NCBI GenBank assembly: GCA_947568835.1
Contig: OX387603.1
Span: 28,854,651 to 28,918,650 of the forward strand
Direction: 5' to 3'
Source: Protonemura montana
Lineage: Eukaryota > Arthropoda > Insecta > Plecoptera > Nemouridae
Length of the DNA stretch: 64,000 bases
The position numbers and the translations under genes are program-made. Of the stretch, positions 46,401-55,400 are shown piece by piece. The notes beneath the pieces were generated by a model. The model made no database searches, had not been told where the DNA came from, and saw only the letters and a program-made list of their open reading frames with translations. Each line of letters begins with the position of its first letter. Position 1 is the stretch's first letter.

Positions 46401-49400
46401 AGTGACACTTGCAATCTCTAGGCTGGTCGAAAACACCAATTGTTTTATGACAAAATGAGATTGTAATCAAACTTTTACTTCAAGAAGGCTTTGAAAAGTC
46501 TTCAGATTGAAGAGTATTTGAAGTCCAAGTAGGGTATTAAAGAAGCTCCGCGGAGAATTCAAAAATATTTTCTTATTGTTGAGAGCATTGTTGAACATTT
46601 TCATCTACTGCAATTAAACTGCAGTTAAAACAATCTTATAAATTAGAACTTAGAACTTTATATGGTTAAAACTGTTGATATTAAATTTTGAGTTTCACTC
46701 TTGGCTTTTTGATTCAGTGCCTAGCCTAGCATTGAAAGTGCGTGACTCATCATGCTCGACTAAGCAAGCAAATAAGCAGAAAAACTCGTGCATAAGAAAG
46801 TAATTTGCATAGAACTTCATGGTGACTCTGTTCCCTAAGCGGTATTTTCCTCGCAGCCCTTCTCCACGCCAACAATTCTACCAAATCCCACCAGATTTTC
46901 ACAAATCTTGGTACTCACATTGTCGGGAGTCTCCAGATCGTCAAGGTTGGTCAGGTCACCGAAACTGCGTCGCTGTCGAATGTTAGGACACGGAGTTAGT
47001 AACAAAACACAACACAACACAAAGTAGGGTTAACTTTCATCCACAACGTGGAAAGTTGCATCAACTTCTGTTAAAACTGAACACAATCAGACGCTGATTC
47101 ATCGGATGTTGGTTAAAAAACTTGCAATATCTTGTCTCTGTTGGTCAGAAATATTCACAACACAAAAGTGAACCTGCATACGACAGAACTTTACCATTAT
47201 TATGTTTCGTAGTGAAAAATTTCTTTGCTGTAAAATGGTGTCTGATAATTTGTTGTTTTATTTACGAACTTATTCGGCTAGAATCATAACTCAGTAAAAC
47301 TTTCTTTCAAATTTCTTTCAATATTGGAACTTGTTGAATTAGATGTGCAGAGTTACTCAAATAAAATGGTCATGTATATCAAAATGAATACCAAGGATAC
47401 AATTAATAATTGTAAAAATGTAACCAAAGTGAAAGTGTGAATACCCAAGAAAAGTGTGAGATGGCAACTGTTAAATGTGGATGATCCGCTTGGCTAGGAA
47501 ACAATCGGAATGTAACCTGATTGACAAGAAGAAATGCCACACGTCAATGTTGAAAACACAAACAGCTCGTGTCACTTGTTTGCTGAGTTCTTGCAATGCA
47601 CAGGTAAGCAAATTAACTGAATGCTTGGGCTGACAAGGCTTGGCAAGGCTGACTGGGCATATGACAGGAAGTACCTAACCTATAACCAGACCACAAGCAA
47701 CAACAGGAAACAAGCTTGCATTTCACAAACATATCTAGATTGTAGTTGTTTAGCAGTTATCTAACAGTTAATATACTTGGGGCAGGAAGTGCCACACAAA
47801 CTCTATTTAGTCTTGAGAAAGAGAAGTCTCTATACACTATCGGTTTTAAAACCTGATGTTTTGAAATTATTTGATTGCAGCTTGTATTGCAAGGTTTAAC
47901 TGTTTGCAGTCTCTTCTAGGCTAGACAGTCCCTTTCTGAGCACACTCAACTGTCATCTTTCTCAATATAAAACTGAGTTTAGGATAATATTGCTCAGTAG
48001 GCCAATAGATGAAGCTGATCGATGAATATTAAAGATTGATCTAATGTTTACTTTGAAAAGTTAGAGATGAAAATGTATTTCTTTGAGGGTCTTTATATTG
48101 TAGAAATGCTTTGCAAGCTGAATGATCAGCTGTATGGGTCCTTGGCTCATAAAAGCAAGCACGTAGTTTTTAAATTGCAGTCTTTTATTAACAAGAATTC
48201 TTTCTGTCAGTTTCTTGCATAAATCCCAATGGCAAACATAACATTGGCTTGGACTGTACAACGCTATCAATCAATTACAAGGAGTGACATTGTGTTGTGA
48301 ACTGTTTTGACAGCAAATTTACCAACATATTACAAGGTAAAAAATATCATGAATTGAAAATGTTAAAAATTTGCCAATGCAGAAAATCTATCGAAATTAG
48401 CTAAAAAAGTGGCATTTCTAAAACAAATGAAAACTCCCATCAAGAACAAAATAAAGCTTCCTCCTAGATTGTTAAGACAAGAATGTTATGTGATGTTTCC
48501 AACATGTCTTCAAGTTGAAACAGTTCTAGAAGATGCACTCAAGAAATGTCATTCAAATCTTTGGCTGCATCTTCGAGCAAATGACAGTTGTCAGGCATTT
48601 GTTGAGACCGAAGTCAAGCCAGAGGAATGCAGGAACAAGCAGCAGCCAAAGGTTAACAATATTATTAGCAAGCAACGGTCAAGCTTCAAAGATTGTTACG
48701 AAACCTTGAGATGACAGATACCAACCTTACCAAGACGTTGTGGCAACTACTGAACTCTTCCTATTATTTACAACAAACCTTCAACCCTTCATGCAACACT
48801 CAATCTGTAGCTACTTTAAACAAAACAACAAAACAGATACCAAAAGAAAAAACAAAGAGAAAATAAAACAAGGTTTGATTGACAAGGGAAGACCAGCGCC
48901 CAGCTTGAGATCTGCAGCAATACCACGTTGATATAATCATCAAGAGAATAGAACTACAATAGAAAAAAAATATATCAAGTGATTGTTGCACAATTTAAAT
49001 GCCAATAATCTTAAATTGTTTTTTTTTTTAATAATTATTTTTAAAGAAATCTCTTTCCACAAGCCAACTAATGAAGTCAATTATTTAATATTGCAGTTAG
49101 GAAAGGTGTACCAACCCCCGATCCAAGGTTTGTTGATAGGATTCGAGTCGTCCAGATTGGATGCAATCCACTCACCAGTTGTAGAATTGAAACTCCAGTC
49201 TTGGGGCGATCTCGGATCACAGAATTGCTGCGCATGAAACTCTTCTCCGCTTCCGCGCGGTACGAATGGGTCTACATGCAACAAGCAACGAGGAAAACCA
49301 TGCACTCAACGGCCAAAACTACGCACAAGCATCTATCCATGGATAGCCTAGAATCCAGTCAAGTCTACGCACAAGCAGGTCTATGTGATGCCATCTAAAT

Positions 49401-52400
49401 GGCACTAGATGGCACTACTAGGTATTGGGTGTAGAAGAAAGGCTATTTGAAACTTTCAACTTGCACTTAAGAATTTTAACTTAATTTGAGGCCATCAATT
49501 TGAATAGGTTTGTCAAGTTTTAATTTCCAAAAGGCTCTGCCTACATCGTGTTTAGCTTCATGTGTTTGCATTTGATCCTGGAGTCCAGAGTGAATCTGTT
49601 TCAGTAGCAGGTTTCTAGGAGGGAGCTTCAAACTACCATGCAGTCTCTACAAATCCACTTCAATATTACCGGCAACATTACCGGCAACATTACCGCAAAG
49701 ACAAATACACTTGTATTGCTCTCGGATGTCAATTTAAAAACTAGTCGGTTAATTTTACCGACGTATTGAATCGCACTTGGACAAACATTTAGTTCACGCA
49801 ATCAAGACAAAGATGTCAATTTGAGATGAGGTCGGGTGATTTGTTTGAGATGACAAACAAGAATATCAGACTCTTTTGTTAACTTTACTTTCAAGCAAAA
49901 CAACAAAATGCTATCAAAGTCGAGTACATTTAAAACGTCTTGTTCACTGGATATATTGCGACAATATCAAGAAGGTGAAGATGGGACGGGATCATCTAAA
50001 TTCAATATTAACCTCTGATGCCAATAGTTTGCTGATAGATTATGCAACAATAAAGAAGACATAAAGTCCATGCTAACACGCAACTCACCAGTTCTTTGAC
50101 GGAAACATTGGAAAGATGGGTGGCGTCTTCGAGCAACACTTCGCTGGGTGTTGAGCTTGCCGAACCAAACTGCGAGTCCTGCTACAAGAACACAAAGCAC
50201 CAACACACAATTTTAACTTCACACCATGCAGGCAAACACTGGGAAGATATCAAACAGGAAGGAAGCTTTTTCAATTAGTCAAAATTTGAGTATTTTGTTT
50301 GTTTTACTTAGCATTCAAAACCCCAAGTTTGTTGCTCAAGTTGGGTAAAGTAGACGTGAGTCTCATAACCATACTTTTAAGGGCTTTTATTTAAGGGGAG
50401 TTGTAGCACCTCCATCTTATTTTTCCAGGGAATGCAGGGAACAAAATCATATTTCTCATTCTTCAATAGGGTTTTGATAAAAACTGTTTCAGCAACTAAA
50501 ATAATCTCTTTCTTCTAGGAAATCCATTCTAAAAAAATATATGTAAGCTTGAGATACAATTAATAAGGAAGGCTTTTCAAAATATTTGGCTCTAGTATTT
50601 TGATTTATGTGTAGTTTGGAAGTGTTGACAGATTGATATTCATCTGCTAGCAAGTTTAGTTTGCAAGTTTAGAGCGAGCAGGATTTTTGAATGATTTGAA
50701 TCGCTCCCGATTGCAAGGCAGACGCTGCAATTGTCGCAACAATCGAGGCTGCCAAAGTGCATTTCAATCAGAATCAATTTGCAATCAGTGCCAAGTGTCA
50801 ATTGTGTTGGTTTGTCAATTGGTAATTTTAATAAAGCAACAAGTACACTCAGTTTCAATCAGCCCTGGACCCTGCACTTGTTTGAAACCATAGACCAATT
50901 GCTCTTGTCTCACATTTCAACAACTTTAAGAAACAACAAAACATACGCCACCTTGATCGCTAAATTAGGTTCAGCAATTTCCGATTGCCAGATAAGGGAA
51001 TGAGACCTTGTCGTAGCCTTCTAACAATCATGTGTTTGAAAATAATTATTACTGCCATGTATGGTATCAGTAAATTACAACTTAATTGCTTTGTGGAAGG
51101 CAAGAAAAAAAAACCGTTGGGTTATTTTAGATAAATGTAAACTGCATCAGACAATAGTCAAAAGTACCAAGAAGTGAGTGGTGGACCCGTGGTAACATAA
51201 GACAGCAGAATTGAGAAGCTCTGTCAGGCAATCTCAGCATCTCCATGGCTACCAAACGTTGAATCTACCATTGAACCTCCTATGCTAGGCCATGATATAC
51301 CCGTGGTAACATAAGATAGCAGAATTGAGAAGCTCTGTCAGGTGATCTCAGCATCTCCATGGCTACCAAACGTTGAATCTACCATTGAACCTCCTATGCT
51401 AGGCTATGATATACCCGTGGTAACATAAGATAGCAGAATTGAGAAGCTCTGTCAGGTGATGTCAGCATCTCCATGGCTACCAAACGTTGAATCTACCATT
51501 GAACCTCCTATGCTAGGCCATGATATACCTGTGGTAACATAAGATAGCAGAATTGAGAAGCTCTGTCAGGCGATCTCAGCATCTCCATGGCTACCAAACG
51601 TTGAATCTACCATTGAACCTCCTATGCTAGGCCATGATATACCCGTGGTAACATAAGATAGCAGAATTGAGAAGCTCTGTCAGGCAATCTCAGCATCTCC
51701 ATGGCTACCAAACGTTGAATCTACCATTGAACCTTCTATGCTTGATAGTTATTTTGTTTTAAAATGTGAGTATCAAAATGTTTTGTCAGATGCTGGACTA
51801 CAACATAAACCACTCTTTAAACAGTCTTTACAGCTGCAGCTGATTTAACTTGATTATTAATATTATTATTACAATTAATATTATTATTACAATTAATATT
51901 ATTATTACAATTAATATTATTATTACAATTAATAGTATTATTACAATTAATATTATTATCACAATTAATATTATTATTACAGAATAAAACCTTGCTCTCG
52001 GACTGTCTCTTGCACTGCCTTGTTGAACTATTATAACAAATTGAACTTGTTCGACTTCTTTCCAAGCAAGCTCTATTCTGATCAGTCACACAACTGCAAT
52101 GTAGCATCACTTGATTAGCATTAATCAACTCTTACTAATTGCAAACAAATACCTGACATTGTTGCCAAACTGCCTCACGTGCCTCTTCACTCACTGGGTA
52201 ATTCAATATTTTAATTGCCAGAAGTTGGCACCATTGAACATCTTGCTTCAAAGTATAATGAAAGATATAAGACCGTGAGCTTTGATTGGACGATATTTCT
52301 AGAGAATGTGCATAGAAAATATATATTGTCATACCGTACAGCTGAAAGCAAAGAGCCTCAGGTCTACGTCCCATTTCACCAACACCGAACTTAACTTGCT

Positions 52401-55400
52401 TAGAGGGTCAAATTCAGTTGAAGGAAATTCACATTCAAATGGAGTTTTTTTTTTCTAGAAGTTCTGCCATGTTAAAAATTTAAACCACTCTTCATATTCA
52501 AAGAAAACAAAACATGCCATTTTATTTGAACTTCATCCTGAAAAATAGATTTTACTCGCATTACGTTTGTTGCCTGAATTGACTTGCCGACGTTGTCAAA
52601 ATGCCATTGATTTATGACGCATAAAATCTTGAACCTGAACCAACTTAAGTCAAATGTTGATGAAACGAGCGCTTGACAATTCCATCTCAATTAGACAGGA
52701 TTTATATTTACTGTCACTCACCACTGAAATATTCTCCTTCTCCTCCTTCTTGGTCTTCTTTGTTCTCTTGGTCTTGGTTTCCCCGACATCGATCTTCTTC
52801 TTCTTCTTCTTCTCGTCATTCACAGAGTTGTCCTGCAACATTCACAGCCACCAGGTGAGACAAACATGAAGAGTATCCATTCAATCGAGATCAACTAAAC
52901 AAACCAGGACATTTTGTTTTTAAACTCAAGTCTACTCGATGTAAACTTAGCACTAGTTTCAACAAAAACTATTTCAACTGGGTTTTGAATGCCAAGTGAA
53001 GAACAACTGAATTTCCCAACGTTTCGTAACTTGTACCTGTTACTTTATCAAGGGTAAGAGCATTAAAGAAGTAAAATAAAGTATTATATTTAAAAAAAAA
53101 TGTGACAAAATTTTGAGATGACAAAAACTAGTAAAAAACGCTAATTTGTTTGGGGTTATATTTCAGAAAATACAAAATACGTTAGTTTTTAAGTTATTGG
53201 CCCTGATTAGTTTATTTAGATGCATTTAGGAAGCTTGAACTTGGTAATTAATATAACTCTGTGTAGTTCTTTTGTTATTGGAAAATTGTCAGGACTGCTC
53301 TTACCCTTGATAAAGTAACAGGTACAAGTTACAAAACGTTGGGAAATTCAGTTGTTCTTTACTTAGCATTCAAAACCCAGTTGAAATAGTTTTTGTTAAA
53401 GCTTGACTTTTTTTCTTGAGTCATCTCCATCTTTTATCCTAGACGGAGTATATGTACTTTCATCACAATTATTTCATACAATTATTATACAATTAAAATC
53501 TAACTTTGACTGCTAACATGCATGTGTACCTTCTCAAGAACTTTATTACAAAGTTAATTAAATTCCTTGCCCGACTCTACCCGTATCTACATAAAGAATA
53601 TAAAGCTCTGTAGAACTGAGCGAATAGATTTCATTCTCCACTTTGAGGTTAGTTGACGCAGAAGCAGCCGTCAAAGCAAAGACGGTCCCGTTACTCGTTT
53701 CAAACTTGTTCGGGAACTCAGGGACGGCAAAGAGCAGACAGAATCCAATTAGCACGCGCTAAGTGCTGTTAAATTAATTACAAAACTAATTGTAAACAGA
53801 AAGTGCATCTATACCTTGAGCCCAGTTAGTTGACAATCAACAACAATGTCTGTCAATTCAATTGTTGGAATATTCTTCGAGAGAATGTTTTCTAAAATGT
53901 TAGGTTATGAGATTTATTAAAGGGGTTTTAGCAGCTCAAAACAACTCACAAACTCAACAAACAAAATAACTCAGAATTTAGCCTCTCGTAGACTTATAAT
54001 TAGTTTTGATTGATCGTTCAATCAATTGTCTGGCAGGTTTTGATCAATACATGACAACGACCAATCCACAAGAAAAACATTAACCTAACTTTGACAGCTG
54101 ACCAGCATCGCTTTGCTTTTCTCAATAAACTAACCACCACATTATACTATGCATATCCAACCTTGTGGCACACAATGCATGGAAATAACATGGCAAGGTA
54201 TGCAACTCTCACCTAACTTTTTCGTTAGAGATTACGAGCATTATTTCGGTAAATTCCAGGGTTGATAAACGTAATTTACAGAGACATTGTTTGTGATTGC
54301 CAAGGTATCTGTTCCATTAACGAGTAGATTTTCTTAAAAGAATGTGATTGTACATTTTGTATGACTACGTGATGTTTAAAGATACCATGCAATTATGTAT
54401 TTGTCACCATTTTCTCTTTTTATAAATATCCTGACAATTTCCAACGCCTGTTTTACCAAAAGTTGTGAGAAACATTATGGCATGCATAAAAAAACAAGGG
54501 AAAATGAATGCAACTACAAATACATGATCCCTAATCTGGAGTATCTAGGTTAAATAAAGACGCCACAAAGCGAACAAACTCACGCTACGGTCATGCTCGG
54601 GACTCGAAGGCATCTCGATGTCGTCGTCCACGACAACGATCGGACACAGCCCATTGGTCGAGATTCCGTTGGTCTTTACTTCGTGTGAAGTAAACCCGTT
54701 AGAAACCACTCCATGGGACTGTGTACCGTAAGTCGTAGCTTCTCTCACAGCAGCGGCGGAATCACACAGGTTACGACTGTTAGCAGCACTCACGTCTACG
54801 AGGTTAGTCTCAAACGACAAGTAGTTAGTGTCAAACAGGTCACGGTTAGTTTCCACAACGATGCCGTTATTGTCGGATATTTTGGTCTTGGTTTCGCTTG
54901 GAAGTACTGGGATCGTTTCAGCCGCAGCGTAAGAAAACGAGTCGGCTTCAAAAGGGGGCGGCTCAAAAAGCGGGCTCTCGACATCGTCGGCCTCGAAAAG
55001 TGGGGCATCGGCCTCGGAAAGTGGGGCGTCAGCTTCGAAAAGTGGGGCTTCGGCCTCTAAAAGTGGGGCGTCGGCTTCTGAGAGCGGCGGTGACATCTCA
55101 AACACTGGGCTTTGTTTCTCAGAGATGGAAGCGCTCGGGTCTGAGCTGGGACTGCCCAGATCTGGGCTGTCTGCGTCCAGTCCGGTAATGAGATCCGGGA
55201 AAGCCGGAGCTGGTTCAGGCTCGGCAGGCGCGCTCTCCGGCTCAATTTCGGGCTCGGCAATCGGACTTTCGGGTTCTACCGAAGGGCTCGTCAGCTCTGC
55301 AGGCGGGCTGTCCACGTGGACCAGGCCCTGCACGAACGGCATCTCGATCGACGGAGACTCCAGCTCGGGAACGGCAATCGTAGCGAACGGATCAAACCCG

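Noticed and set aside
48409-48714. 101-codon plus-strand frame
   Set aside because: AT-rich, Lys/Gln/Asn-heavy, no splice or start support, antisense to an intron.
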